Shown here piece by piece: positions 55,298 to 63,923 of a DNA stretch of 64,000 bases. The notes below the pieces were generated by a model that made no database searches, was not told the DNA's origin, and was given only the letters and a program-made list of their open reading frames with translations. How positions within the stretch are numbered: the stretch's first letter is position 1; the number at the start of each line of letters is the position of its first letter. This DNA is from Streptomyces scabichelini (GTDB lineage: Bacteria; Actinomycetota; Actinomycetes; Streptomycetales; Streptomycetaceae), in the NCBI RefSeq assembly GCF_011045015.1, contig NZ_JAAKZY010000019.1, positions 1-64,000 of the forward strand. Reading direction: 5' to 3'. The translations under genes and the position numbers were made by a program.

Positions 55298-56323
55298 GTG
55301 ACGCGGGGCAAGACAGTTCGCCCCGTTCTGCTGGTGGCGCTGCTCGGCGCTGTTCTGGTCGTGCTCTGTCTGCTGTCGCTCGCACTGGGGGCGGCGAGCA
55401 TCCCGCCGGACCAGGTGGTCCGGGCGCTGTTCGGTGACGCGCCGAGCCGGCTCGTGGACAACATCGTCTGGTCGGCGCGCGTGCCGCGCACCACGCTCGG
55501 CCTCGCGGCGGGCGCGGCCCTCGGGCTGTCCGGTGCCCTCATGCAGGCCCTGACGCGCAATCCGCTCGCGGACCCCGGGATCCTCGGGGTCAGCGCCGGC
55601 GCGTCCTTCGCGATCGTGCTGGCCGTCGGGGTGTTCGGGCTCGGTTCGTTCTACGGGTACGTCTGGTTCGCCTTCGCGGGCGCGCTCGCGGCGAGCGTCG
55701 TGGTCTACCTCCTCGGCAGGCTGGGGCGCTCCGGCCTCACGCCGGTCAAGCTGGCACTCGCCGGCATCGCCGTGACCTCGCTGCTCACCTCGTTCACCAG
55801 CGCGATCGCACTGACCGACCCCGACGCGCTGAACCGCTACCGCTTCTTCACCGCCGGCTCGATGGCCGACCAGGACGGTGCCACGGTGCTGCGGATCCTG
55901 CCCTTCCTCGCCGTGGGGGCCGTACTGGCGCTGGCCTGTGCGCCGGCCCTCAACAGCCTGGCCCTCGGCGAGGACGTGGCGGCCTCGCTCGGGCGGCGGC
56001 TGGGTCTGGTCCGGCTCCAGGGCGTCGCCGCGGTCACCCTGCTGACCGGTGCGGCGGTCGCGGTCATCGGCCCGGTCGTCTTCATCGGGCTCGTGGTCCC
56101 CCATGTCGCCCGGGTCCTCGCCCAGTTGGCGGGGATCGGTCCCGACCACCGCTGGCTGCTGCCGCTGTCGGCCGTCCTCGCCCCGAGCCTGCTGCTCGCC
56201 GCGGACATCGTCGGCCGGGTCGCCGCACGGCCGACCGAGATACAGGCGGGTGTCATCGTCGCCTTCATCGGCGGCCCGTTCTTCATCGCCATGGTCCGCC
56301 GACGCCAGCTGTCGGAGGTGTGA
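55298..56323 (+). CDS. FecCD-family iron-siderophore permease (first)
   Basis: A 341-residue BtuC/FecCD permease with about 9-10 membrane segments. Family motifs are RVPRTTLGLAAGAALGLSGALMQALTRNPLADPGILGVSAGASFA near the N-terminus and GPVVFIGLVVPHVARVL in the ATPase-contact loop. The GTG at 55298 has GGAG at eight bases. It forms the import channel with the next permease and the ATPase downstream. The iron box upstream indicates induction by iron limitation. Confidence 0.93.
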   Translation: MTRGKTVRPVLLVALLGAVLVVLCLLSLALGAASIPPDQVVRALFGDAPSRLVDNIVWSARVPRTTLGLAAGAALGLSGALMQALTRNPLADPGILGVSAGASFAIVLAVGVFGLGSFYGYVWFAFAGALAASVVVYLLGRLGRSGLTPVKLALAGIAVTSLLTSFTSAIALTDPDALNRYRFFTAGSMADQDGATVLRILPFLAVGAVLALACAPALNSLALGEDVAASLGRRLGLVRLQGVAAVTLLTGAAVAVIGPVVFIGLVVPHVARVLAQLAGIGPDHRWLLPLSAVLAPSLLLAADIVGRVAARPTEIQAGVIVAFIGGPFFIAMVRRRQLSEV

Positions 56324-56325
56324 GC

Positions 56326-57444
56326 ATGACCGAGTCGAGGTCCACCCTGCCCCTGTCGAAGTCCCGCTTCGATCCCGGTACTTCGCCTGCCCCCGACCGC
56401 GTCCGCTCCTACCGCACCTACCGGCTGGCCGTACCGCCCGTCTCCGGCATCCTGCGTCCCCGCCTCGTGGCGCTGTGCACGGTGCTCGCGGCGGCCACCT
56501 TCCTGCTGTTCTGCTGGGGCCTGACGATCGGCGACTATCCGATCGCCTTCGCCGATGTCGTACGGGCCCTCGTTGGCGCCGGCGATCCCGGCACCGTACT
56601 GGTCGTCCAGGAACTCCGGCTGCCGCGTGCCCTGGTCGGTCTGCTGGCCGGGATCGCGTTCGCCGTCTCCGGCGCACTGTTCCAGACCATGACCCGCAAT
56701 CCGCTGGCCAGCCCCGACATGATCGGCCTCACCCAGGGTGCGGGCACCGCCGTGGTGGCGGGCATCGTGCTGGGCTGGGACGGCGGCCTGGGCACCCAGG
56801 CCCTCGGGCTGCTCGGCGCGCTGACCACGGCTCTGATCGTGTACGCCCTGGCCTGGCGGCGCGGCACCACCGGCTACCGGATCATCCTGGTCGGCATCGG
56901 GGTGGCCTGGATCTGCACGAGTGCCACCGACTATCTGGTGGCGAAGGGCGGACGGTTCCAGGCGCAGGCCGCCCTCGGCTGGCTGGTGGGCAACCTCAAC
57001 GGCCGTACGTGGGACCAGGTCGGCCCGCTCGCCATCGCGCTGGCGGTGCTGCTGCCCGCGGCGCTGCTGTTCGGGCGTCTGCTGCGCACCCTCCAGCTCG
57101 GCGACGACGTCGCCACCGGCCTCGGCACCCGGGTGCAGGTGGTGCGCCTCTCCATCCTGCTGACCGGGGTCGGGCTGATCGCCTTCGCCACCGCGTCCGC
57201 GGGACCCGTCGCCTTCGTGGCGCTCGCCGCACCGCAGATCGCCCAGCGGCTGGCCGGGACCGCCTGGCCGCCCGCCGTCGCCTCGGGGCTGACCGGGGCC
57301 CTGGTGGTCCTGGGCAGCGACCTCATCGCCCGTACGCTCGTCTCCGGCACGGAACTGCCGGTCGGAATCGTCACCGGTGTGCTCGGTGCGCCGATACTGC
57401 TCTGGTTGCTCGTCCGCGCCAACCGCGCGGGTTCAGGAGGTTGA
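56326..57444 (+). CDS. FecCD-family iron-siderophore permease (second)
   Basis: A 372-residue partner permease. A hydrophilic N-terminal extension of about 45 residues precedes the first membrane helix. RLPRALVGLLAGIAFAVSGALFQTMTRNPLASPDMIGLTQGAG and GPVAFVALAAPQIAQRL are the family motifs. The ATG at 56326 has GGAGG seven bases upstream; a GTG at 56320 is too close to that site. It is separated from the first permease by 2 bp and from the ATPase by 4 bp, a tight import operon. Confidence 0.92.
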   Translation: MTESRSTLPLSKSRFDPGTSPAPDRVRSYRTYRLAVPPVSGILRPRLVALCTVLAAATFLLFCWGLTIGDYPIAFADVVRALVGAGDPGTVLVVQELRLPRALVGLLAGIAFAVSGALFQTMTRNPLASPDMIGLTQGAGTAVVAGIVLGWDGGLGTQALGLLGALTTALIVYALAWRRGTTGYRIILVGIGVAWICTSATDYLVAKGGRFQAQAALGWLVGNLNGRTWDQVGPLAIALAVLLPAALLFGRLLRTLQLGDDVATGLGTRVQVVRLSILLTGVGLIAFATASAGPVAFVALAAPQIAQRLAGTAWPPAVASGLTGALVVLGSDLIARTLVSGTELPVGIVTGVLGAPILLWLLVRANRAGSGG

Positions 57445-57448
57445 TCCC

Positions 57449-57508
57449 ATGTCGGCTGATCGCATGTCGACTGATGCCATGTCGGCTGATCCCATGTCGG
57501 CCGATCCC
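57449..57508 (+). repeat. Four tandem 15-bp repeats at the ATPase start
   Basis: Four copies of a 15-bp unit starting ATGTCGGCTGATC, encoding MSADR, MSTDA, MSADP and MSADP. Each unit opens with an in-frame ATG (57449, 57464, 57479, 57494). Confidence 0.85.
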
Positions 57509-58360
57509 ACGGCTGATGCCTCGTCGACCACCGACCCTGACCTGCGGGCGAGCGGGCTGCGCCTGGCGTACGACAACCGGGTGGTCGTGGACGGCCTCGA
57601 CCTGGCCGTACCGCCCGGCCGGATCACCGCGATCGTCGGCGCCAACGCCTGCGGCAAGTCCACACTCCTGCGCGCCCTGGCCCGGCTGCTCGCGCCCCGC
57701 GAGGGCGCCGTCCATCTGGACGGCCGGGCGCTGCAGTCCATACCGTCCCGGGAACTCGCCCAGCGCCTCGGCATCCTGCCGCAGAGCCCGGTCGCGCCCG
57801 AGGGGCTGACCGTCATCGACCTGGTCAACCGCGGGCGTTCACCGCACCAGACCTGGTGGCGACAGTGGTCCAAGGCCGACGAACACGCCGTGCACCAGGC
57901 GCTGGCCGCCACCGCCATGACCGATCTCGCGGACCGTCCGGTCGACGAACTCTCCGGCGGACAGCGCCAGCGCGCCTGGATCGCCATGGCGGTCGCGCAG
58001 GGCACTCCCGTTCTGCTCCTCGACGAGCCGACGACCTATCTGGACCTGGCCCACCAGATCGACGTACTGGACCTCATCACCGACCTCAACCGCCGCGAGA
58101 ACCGCACCGTCGTGATGGTCCTCCACGACCTCAACCAGGCCTGCCGCTACGCCGACCACGTCGTCGCCATGAAGTCCGGGCGCATCGTCGCCGAGGGCCC
58201 CCCGGCCGACGTCATCACCGCCGAGACCGTCGAGGACGTCTTCGACCTGAGCTGCCGGATCACCATGGACCCGGTCAGCGGCACGCCCCTGGTCATTCCG
58301 ATGGGGCGCCACCACGGAGCCGCACCTTCCCTGGAAGCGGTGGCGCCGACGGCGGACTGA
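57449..58360 (+). CDS. Siderophore ABC importer ATP-binding protein
   Basis: A 303-residue FepC/FhuC-type ATPase. It has Walker A GANACGKSTLLRAL, signature DELSGGQRQRAWIAMA, Walker B VLLLDEPTTYLDLAHQ and the H-loop MVLHDLNQACRYADH. The domain begins near residue 30. It is preceded by four tandem MSxDx pentads, each with its own start codon; the first ATG has the AGGAGG Shine-Dalgarno and is chosen. It powers uptake of the ferri-siderophore through the two FecCD permeases just upstream. Confidence 0.93.
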   Translation: MSADRMSTDAMSADPMSADPTADASSTTDPDLRASGLRLAYDNRVVVDGLDLAVPPGRITAIVGANACGKSTLLRALARLLAPREGAVHLDGRALQSIPSRELAQRLGILPQSPVAPEGLTVIDLVNRGRSPHQTWWRQWSKADEHAVHQALAATAMTDLADRPVDELSGGQRQRAWIAMAVAQGTPVLLLDEPTTYLDLAHQIDVLDLITDLNRRENRTVVMVLHDLNQACRYADHVVAMKSGRIVAEGPPADVITAETVEDVFDLSCRITMDPVSGTPLVIPMGRHHGAAPSLEAVAPTAD

Positions 58361-58471
58361 GGCCGGCTTCCGCGGGTACCTCGCCGGCCTTGGAGCTACT
58401 CCACCGGGCGTACGCCAGGAGTCGCCCGCGGTACGACGCCTGCCCCGAGCGCACTCGGCAGCATCGAGGCC

Positions 58472-59434
58472 ATGAGACACCGCACGCTGCACGCCAACGG
58501 CATCGACATCCATATCGCCGAAGCCGGGGACGGACCGTTGGTGGTCCTGCTGCACGGCTTCCCCGAACTGTGGTACTCGTGGCGTCACCAGTTGGGCGCA
58601 CTCGCCGCGTCCGGCTTCCACGTCATCGCCCCCGACCTGCGCGGCTACGGGCGGACCACCGTCCCGCCCGACGTCGAGGCCTACGGCATGCGGGCGATGG
58701 TGGACGACGTGGTGGGTCTGCTGGATGCGCTGGACGAGCCGACCGCCGCGCTGGCCGGTCATGACTGGGGTGCCCAGATCGGCTGGGCGTGCGCCCAGCT
58801 GGCCCCCGAGCGGTTCCCGGCGCTGGCCGCGCTGAGCGTGCCGTACCAGCCAAGGACACCCGCCCCCCTGACCCAGGATCTGCGCCGCCGGGCAGGCGAC
58901 AGGTTCAACTGGCTGCTGCACTTCCAGGCTCCCGGGGTCGCCGAAGCCGAGTTGCAGGCCGATGCCGAACGCTCGATGCGCCTCATCTTCTCCGCGCTCT
59001 CCGGGGACGCTCCCGACGGTCTTGCGGTCAGGCTGCTGACCGGTCTGCCCGCCGGATCCCGGCTGCTCGACCCGATCCCTGAGCCCACGAGCCTGCCGCC
59101 CTGGCTGACCGAGTCCGACCTGTCCTACTACGTGGGCGAATTCCGCCGTACCGGCTTCACCGGCGCGCTCAACCGGTACCGCAACGTCGACCGTGACTGG
59201 GATGAGCTGCCCGCCCTGGGCGCGACCACGGTCCGCCGGCCGGTGCTGTTCGTCACCGGCGAACTGGACACCGCCACACGCTTCATGGACACGGACGCCA
59301 TGCGCCAGTACGTGCCGAACCTTGACGGTCCGGTCGTCCTGCCGGGCTGCGGCCACTGGATCCAACAGGAACGTCCCAGCGAGGTCAACGGGCTCCTGGT
59401 CGACTTCTTGTCTCGTTGTTCGACTTCTTCGTAA
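58472..59434 (+). CDS. Alpha/beta hydrolase, epoxide hydrolase-like
   Basis: A 320-residue alpha/beta-fold hydrolase. The oxyanion-hole motif LLHGFPELWYSWRHQL and the nucleophile elbow AGHDWGAQIGW (Asp nucleophile) are those of soluble epoxide hydrolases. The late acid/His pair is in TGELDT and GCGHWIQQERP. A cap domain spans about residues 135-225 with a Tyr at SYYVGEF. It lies 111 bp beyond the importer ATPase gene. A role in siderophore release is possible but the Asp nucleophile argues against a serine esterase like CchJ. Confidence 0.83.
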   Translation: MRHRTLHANGIDIHIAEAGDGPLVVLLHGFPELWYSWRHQLGALAASGFHVIAPDLRGYGRTTVPPDVEAYGMRAMVDDVVGLLDALDEPTAALAGHDWGAQIGWACAQLAPERFPALAALSVPYQPRTPAPLTQDLRRRAGDRFNWLLHFQAPGVAEAELQADAERSMRLIFSALSGDAPDGLAVRLLTGLPAGSRLLDPIPEPTSLPPWLTESDLSYYVGEFRRTGFTGALNRYRNVDRDWDELPALGATTVRRPVLFVTGELDTATRFMDTDAMRQYVPNLDGPVVLPGCGHWIQQERPSEVNGLLVDFLSRCSTSS

Positions 59435-59513
59435 GCCACCGTAAGAGCCGGCCTTCCCGCGTAAGACGACACCTCACGCCTCCTCGGTGACAGACCAAAC
59501 ACACGGAGGAAGC

Positions 59514-60389
59514 ATGGCAACGGGGAAAACGATCAGCCGAGTAATACGGGTCATGGTGGTCGCCGCGATGGCGGGTTCCGCGGTGACTCTGACCGCGGGG
59601 TCGGCGAGCGCGGCAGCGGGCAGCGTGACCAAGAGCGGGGACCAGGTGATCGTGAATGCGGGGGCGCGCACCGGCAATGACTTCAAGATCAGCCTGTCGG
59701 GGAACCAGGTCGTCATCCGAGACGACCATCCCATGTCAGTCGGCGGGGGCTGCAGGGCGGAAATCCCCGGCAACACAGTGTTTTGCCCGGTCAACCCCAA
59801 CAGCGACACGGTCGTGGTCAACGCCGGGGACGGCGACGACACCATCACGAAGACCGGCAGTATCCGGAGCGAGCTGAACGCAGGACCGGGCAACGACCGC
59901 ATCGACGGAGGCCCCACCACGTTTGCCGACTACCTCGACGGCGGGGCGGGCAACGACTCCCTCAACGGGGGCCCCAACCTCGACATCCTCACCGGCGGCC
60001 TCGGCGCCGACACGCTCAGCGGCGGGGGCGGCTTCGACTACGTGAACTACCAGGACAGCAGCTCCGGCGTGGTCGTCGACCTGGACAACAACGCCGACGA
60101 CGGTGTGTCCGGGGAGGGCGACAACGCCCTCAGCAACGTGGAGCTCATCATCGGCAGCAAGTTCGGTGACAGGCTCACCGGGAGCACAGGGAACAACAGC
60201 CTGCTCGGCCTCGCCGGCAATGACGTACTGACAGGCGGGGCCGGCAACGACTCCCTCTACGGCGATACCGGGAATGACACCCTCGAAGCCCGGGACAACG
60301 TCTCCGGCAACGACACCGCCGACGGGGGTGCCAACACCGACACCTGCCGCGCCGACACCAGCGACGCCAAGAACGCCTGCGAGGCGTAA
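59514..60389 (+). CDS. Secreted RTX/hemolysin-type calcium-binding repeat protein
   Basis: A 291-residue exported protein. The signal peptide (about residues 1-33) ends in GSASAAA. After a beta-rich N-terminal part come nonapeptide repeats of the GGxGxDxLx type at about residues 140-170 (GGAGNDSLNGG, GGLGADTLSGG) and 235-265 (GLAGNDVLTGG, GAGNDSLYGD, GNDTLE), which form calcium-binding beta rolls. The C-terminus has two cysteines (DTCRADTSDAKNACEA). The ATG at 59514 follows GGAGGAAGC. No type I secretion genes are nearby, so Sec export is likely. Function unknown. Confidence 0.85.
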   Translation: MATGKTISRVIRVMVVAAMAGSAVTLTAGSASAAAGSVTKSGDQVIVNAGARTGNDFKISLSGNQVVIRDDHPMSVGGGCRAEIPGNTVFCPVNPNSDTVVVNAGDGDDTITKTGSIRSELNAGPGNDRIDGGPTTFADYLDGGAGNDSLNGGPNLDILTGGLGADTLSGGGGFDYVNYQDSSSGVVVDLDNNADDGVSGEGDNALSNVELIIGSKFGDRLTGSTGNNSLLGLAGNDVLTGGAGNDSLYGDTGNDTLEARDNVSGNDTADGGANTDTCRADTSDAKNACEA

Positions 60390-60411
60390 GTGACGCGCTG
60401 ACCTCGATACG

Positions 60412-60447
60412 CCGTTGGCCCCCGATCCTCCGATCGGGGGCCAACGG
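60412..60447. terminator. Bidirectional terminator after the RTX gene
   Basis: A 16-bp perfect stem (60412-60427 with 60432-60447) with a CTCC loop, between converging genes. Confidence 0.88.
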
Positions 60448-60462
60448 TGCCGATGGAAAGGA

Positions 60463-60810
60463 TCACGTGCTGCTGACCCACTGGCACCAGGCGGATTCCG
60501 GACCGGCGTACAGGGTGAACCGCGGGTCGCCGGCGACGCACTCGCGGATGCTGTCGGGGGCTCCGATGAGATGGAAGTGCGCGGCAGGGTCCTCGGGGAA
60601 CAGCGTGTGCAGTTCGTCGTCCGGGAGCCCGTCGGCACAGCGGAGTCCCTGCATGTCCAGGAAGAACTCCCGGTGCCCGTCGAGTACTTGCTCGTGCAGC
60701 CGCTGCCGCAGTTGCCGTTGCGTGATGGCGCCCAGCGTGCCGCTGACCGCCATCCACAGCCGGAACGGCGCCTCAGCCAGCAGACGCATGCTTATGACCG
60801 TGATTTCCAA
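60463..60810 (-). CDS. Small protein with a possible STAS-like fold
   Basis: A 115-residue protein with a strand-helix alternation reminiscent of STAS domains (RLWMAVSGTLGAITQRQLRQRLHEQVLDGHREFFLDMQGLRCADG). It ends in a region with PEDPAAHFHLIGAPDSIRECVAGDPRFTLY. The classical anti-anti-sigma phosphoserine motif is not evident. A TTG start at 60810 is favoured by GGAG ten bases upstream; an ATG at 60789 has no ribosome-binding site. It may belong to the regulatory set of the adjacent kinases, which is a guess from position. Confidence 0.55.
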   Translation of the reverse strand: MEITVISMRLLAEAPFRLWMAVSGTLGAITQRQLRQRLHEQVLDGHREFFLDMQGLRCADGLPDDELHTLFPEDPAAHFHLIGAPDSIRECVAGDPRFTLYAGPESAWCQWVSST

Positions 60811-60987
60811 GGGTGTTGTGCTCCAGTGGCGCTTCCGTCGCGGTGGGCGCCGTATGCCCGCTTACCAGCCGTCGCTCTTGCTACCCCTGCTCGGGCGGCA
60901 CCGAAAGTGCGCGCTCCGTGACTGCGCGAAGCCTCCCCTCGCCCCACACAGGCGTAACCGTGAACTCCACATCGCAGGGGCTCCCGT

Positions 60988-61038
60988 GGTTCAGGAGCCC
61001 GTCCGGTTCACAAGCCCGTCGGGGTTCAGGAGCCCGTC
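60988..61038. repeat. Three 16-bp repeats at the end of the kinase gene
   Basis: GGTTCAGGAGCCCGTC at 60988-61003 and 61023-61038, with a two-mismatch copy at 61005-61020. They straddle the kinase stop codon, suggesting local duplication of the 3' end. Confidence 0.7.
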
Positions 61039-61961
61039 TCCCCGGTGAGCTCGCGCAGCCTGCGCAGTACGGCACCGTGTTCCGGGCGGTGCAGGGGCGA
61101 GGCGGACAGGAGTTGCGTCAGCACCTCGCCGAGCGGCCCGGCGCGGCGGGGCGGCGCGGGGGACGGCGGGTAGCCGCTGCCGGCTCCTTCGGCGAACGGC
61201 TCCTTGCCCTCGACGGCGAAGTACAGGGTCGTACCGAGGGCGAACAGGTCGGAAGCCGGCGTGGCCGAACCCCCGTACAGCTGCTCCGGGGCGAGATAGC
61301 CGGGCGTGCCGATCACCTTCTGCGGCTGTGTGTGGGACACGGCGCCCGCCATGCGGTGAGCGATCCCGTAGTCGGTGAGGACCACGCGCGCGTGCGGGTG
61401 CCCCGAACCGTCCGGTGCCAGAAGGATGTTGGACGGTTTCACATCCCGGTGCACGATCCCGATGTGATGTCCGGCCGCGAGCGCCTTGAGCACGGCGAGC
61501 CCGATCCGTGCGGTCTCCCCGGGCGGCAGCGGCCCCTGTCCCGCCCGCAGTCGCTCCTCGACCACCGCCTCCAGGGTGGTGGCGCCGCGGACGAACTCCA
61601 TCACGATCCACGGGAGGCCGTCCTCCTCGACGACGTCGTGGACCGCCACGACGTGGGGTGCCTCGCGCAGGGCGGCAAGGCTCCATGCCTCGCTGAAGGC
61701 CCGGGCTGTCCGTACGTCCGAGCCTTCCTCCCCGGGCACGGCCCCCGTCCGTACGACGACCTCCTTCACCGCGACCTCGCGACGCAGCCGTAGGTCGTAG
61801 GCCAGCCAGACGCGGCCCATGCCGCCGGTGCCGACGGGCTTGATCAGCCCGTACCGTTCCGCGAGGACCCGTGTCCAGGGACCGCGGCCCGCGCCGTCGG
61901 ACGCGGACGGCCGCGGGGGCGGCACGTCGGTGTCCCCGTGCTCCTGCTCGATCTCGTCCAT
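61026..61961 (-). CDS. Serine/threonine protein kinase (soluble, PknB-like)
   Basis: A 311-residue kinase. The glycine loop is PVGTGGMGRVWLAYD and the Lys is in VAVKEV. The catalytic loop is HRDVKPSN and the activation-segment start is LTDYGIAHR (DYG instead of DFG). The motif GTPGYLAPEQLYGG follows. No transmembrane segment is visible, unlike its upstream neighbour. It lies 18 bp downstream of the second kinase gene, so the two are probably one transcript and may phosphorylate each other. The start is the ATG at 61961. Confidence 0.9.
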   Translation of the reverse strand: MDEIEQEHGDTDVPPPRPSASDGAGRGPWTRVLAERYGLIKPVGTGGMGRVWLAYDLRLRREVAVKEVVVRTGAVPGEEGSDVRTARAFSEAWSLAALREAPHVVAVHDVVEEDGLPWIVMEFVRGATTLEAVVEERLRAGQGPLPPGETARIGLAVLKALAAGHHIGIVHRDVKPSNILLAPDGSGHPHARVVLTDYGIAHRMAGAVSHTQPQKVIGTPGYLAPEQLYGGSATPASDLFALGTTLYFAVEGKEPFAEGAGSGYPPSPAPPRRAGPLGEVLTQLLSASPLHRPEHGAVLRRLRELTGETGS

Positions 61962-61979
61962 CTGCGCTGCCTGTCCCGG

Positions 61980-63923
61980 TCAGTACGCGGATGTCAGTGC
62001 TCCCGCGGGGAGCTTCTTGCCGTCCTCCCGGTACACGGTGCACAGCACCCAGCGGAACCCGTCGTCCCACTCCTCGTCGTCGGACCACCACCCGTCCATC
62101 ACATGGCCCTTCCCGCGGGTCCAGTTGACGCCGTACTTCTCCTCGCACAGCTCGTCCGTGTCGACACTCTCCGCGGAGTCGCTGCCCGAGGACCACGTCC
62201 AGCCGACGGCCTGCTCGTGGTGCGGCTCGTCGCAGCTTGCCAGGAGCAGGGTGTATACGTCGTCCTCCTCCTCGGTGTTGAAGCAGTCGCCCGGGCCCAG
62301 CTGCGTCACGTACACCTCCTCGCCCTGCTTGCGGTACTCGCCCAGCGGGCCGCCGAGGGTGGCCTTCTTCAGGAAGAGCAGACAGGCCGTGTCCGGCGGC
62401 TGGCTCTGCCCGGCCGCGGGCGGCAGCACGTACAGCACGGGGTCGGGCATGGTCTTGCGCAGCTTCTCCGTGCGCTCGGCGCACTGGCTCTGCTCGGAGG
62501 AGGCACCGGACCGCGGTGTCGCACGGGACGCCTGTTGCGGCCCGGACGCCTCGACGGTCGTGATCACCTGGCCCTCGGGGTCGTCGTCGACGCAGTCGAC
62601 GAGCTTCAGCTCGGGCCGCCCCTTGAACTCGCCGTTCTTCCAGTCGGCGTCGACGCACTGCCCCGCCTTCAGCCCGTCCTTCAGGCCCACCTGTGTGCCG
62701 TACGGAAAGGCGCTGCGGGTGGTGGTCGGGGAGGGACTCGCGGCGGGCGTCGGCCGCTGTTTGGTCTCCGGCTTCTCCGGCCCCTGTCCGTCGTTGCCGT
62801 ACACGGCGGCGCCCACGCCGAACCCGCCGGCCGCCACGAGCACTGCGACGAGGGTCAGCAGCGCAGGCATCCGCCATCCCTGGGTACGGCGCGACTCCAC
62901 TGGTCCCTGCCGGGTCGGGGTGATGTCCCCGTCGCCGTCTCGATCACGGCCGTCTCCATCACGGTCCGCGTCATCGTCTGCGGAACGGGGGGCTTCCTCA
63001 GGGGAGGCGGCTTCGGGCACCTCGGGCGGAGCGGCCTCCTCGGAGGATGCGGCAGGCACCGGTGAGGCCGCGTGTTCCCCGGTCGCGGCGGCCTCGGCGA
63101 GGAGCTCGGCCGCCTCGGCCGCCTGCGTACGGTCCAGCGGGTTCTTGGCCAGGAGTCCCATGATCACCCGGCTGAGCTCGTCGCTCGCCCGCCGCGGCGG
63201 GGAGGGCTCCGTCTCCAGCAACGCCATCAGAGCCGCTTCGGGGGTGTCCCGGTCGAACGGGCCGCTGCCCTCGACGGCGAAGTAGAGAGTGACCCCGAGG
63301 GAGAAGAGGTCGGAGGCGGGGGTCGCCTCGCCGCCGTGCACCCGCTCCGGCGCCATGTAGCCAGGGGTGCCGATCACCACACCGCTGCGGGTCAGCCTGG
63401 TCTCGCGCGGCCGGAGCGAGATGCCGTAGTCCGTGAGCAGTACGCGGCCGTCCGCGGCCCCGGAGTGGTCGGGCGCGAGCAGGATGTTGGAGGGCTTCAC
63501 ATCCCGGTGGATGATGCCGAGGCGGTGCCCGGCGGAGAGTCCGTCGAGGGCCGCCGCCCCGATCCGGGCCACCTCGTCGGTGGGCAGCGGGCCGCGCTCC
63601 CGTACGACGGCGCTCAGGTCCATGGTGCCCGGCAGGTACTCCATCACGATCCACGGCAGGCCCTCGTGCTCGACCACGTCGTACACCGTGATCACATTCG
63701 GGTGTTCGCGCAGCTGGGCCGCCTTCAGCGCCTCCTTGCGCCCGCGGGACGCGCGGTCGCCGGAGGCCTCGTCCGGCAGAAGCGGCAGCTCGATCTCCTT
63801 GACCGCCACCTGGGCCCTGAGCTCCTCGTCCTCGGCCCGCCAGACGCTCCCCATCCCGCCGGAACCCAGCCGCTGCCGCAGCCGGTAGCGCCCGGCGATG
63901 ACCCGTTCCTGCTCCCCTGCCAC
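61980..63923 (-). CDS. Membrane serine/threonine protein kinase with extracellular domain
   Basis: A 647-residue receptor-like kinase. The kinase domain (about residues 10-270) has RLGSGGMGSVWRAED, VAVKEI, HRDVKPSN, a DYG variant (LTDYGIS) and GTPGYMAPERV. An acidic, Pro/Glu/Asp-rich linker (about 275-355) precedes one transmembrane helix (MPALLTLVAVLVAAGGFGVGAAVYG). The outer domain of about 265 residues contains several cysteines and many Trp and Asp residues (ASCDEPHHEQAVGW, CEEKYGVNW). The GTG at 63923 has GAGGGGAGC upstream. The sensed ligand is unknown. Confidence 0.9.
   Translation of the reverse strand: MAGEQERVIAGRYRLRQRLGSGGMGSVWRAEDEELRAQVAVKEIELPLLPDEASGDRASRGRKEALKAAQLREHPNVITVYDVVEHEGLPWIVMEYLPGTMDLSAVVRERGPLPTDEVARIGAAALDGLSAGHRLGIIHRDVKPSNILLAPDHSGAADGRVLLTDYGISLRPRETRLTRSGVVIGTPGYMAPERVHGGEATPASDLFSLGVTLYFAVEGSGPFDRDTPEAALMALLETEPSPPRRASDELSRVIMGLLAKNPLDRTQAAEAAELLAEAAATGEHAASPVPAASSEEAAPPEVPEAASPEEAPRSADDDADRDGDGRDRDGDGDITPTRQGPVESRRTQGWRMPALLTLVAVLVAAGGFGVGAAVYGNDGQGPEKPETKQRPTPAASPSPTTTRSAFPYGTQVGLKDGLKAGQCVDADWKNGEFKGRPELKLVDCVDDDPEGQVITTVEASGPQQASRATPRSGASSEQSQCAERTEKLRKTMPDPVLYVLPPAAGQSQPPDTACLLFLKKATLGGPLGEYRKQGEEVYVTQLGPGDCFNTEEEDDVYTLLLASCDEPHHEQAVGWTWSSGSDSAESVDTDELCEEKYGVNWTRGKGHVMDGWWSDDEEWDDGFRWVLCTVYREDGKKLPAGALTSAY

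Noticed and set aside
58472..59434. Epoxide hydrolase-like protein as the cluster's siderophore-releasing esterase
   Set aside because: The nucleophile motif is GHDWG (Asp), not the Ser expected for CchJ/IroE-type esterases, and the gene has no iron box of its own.
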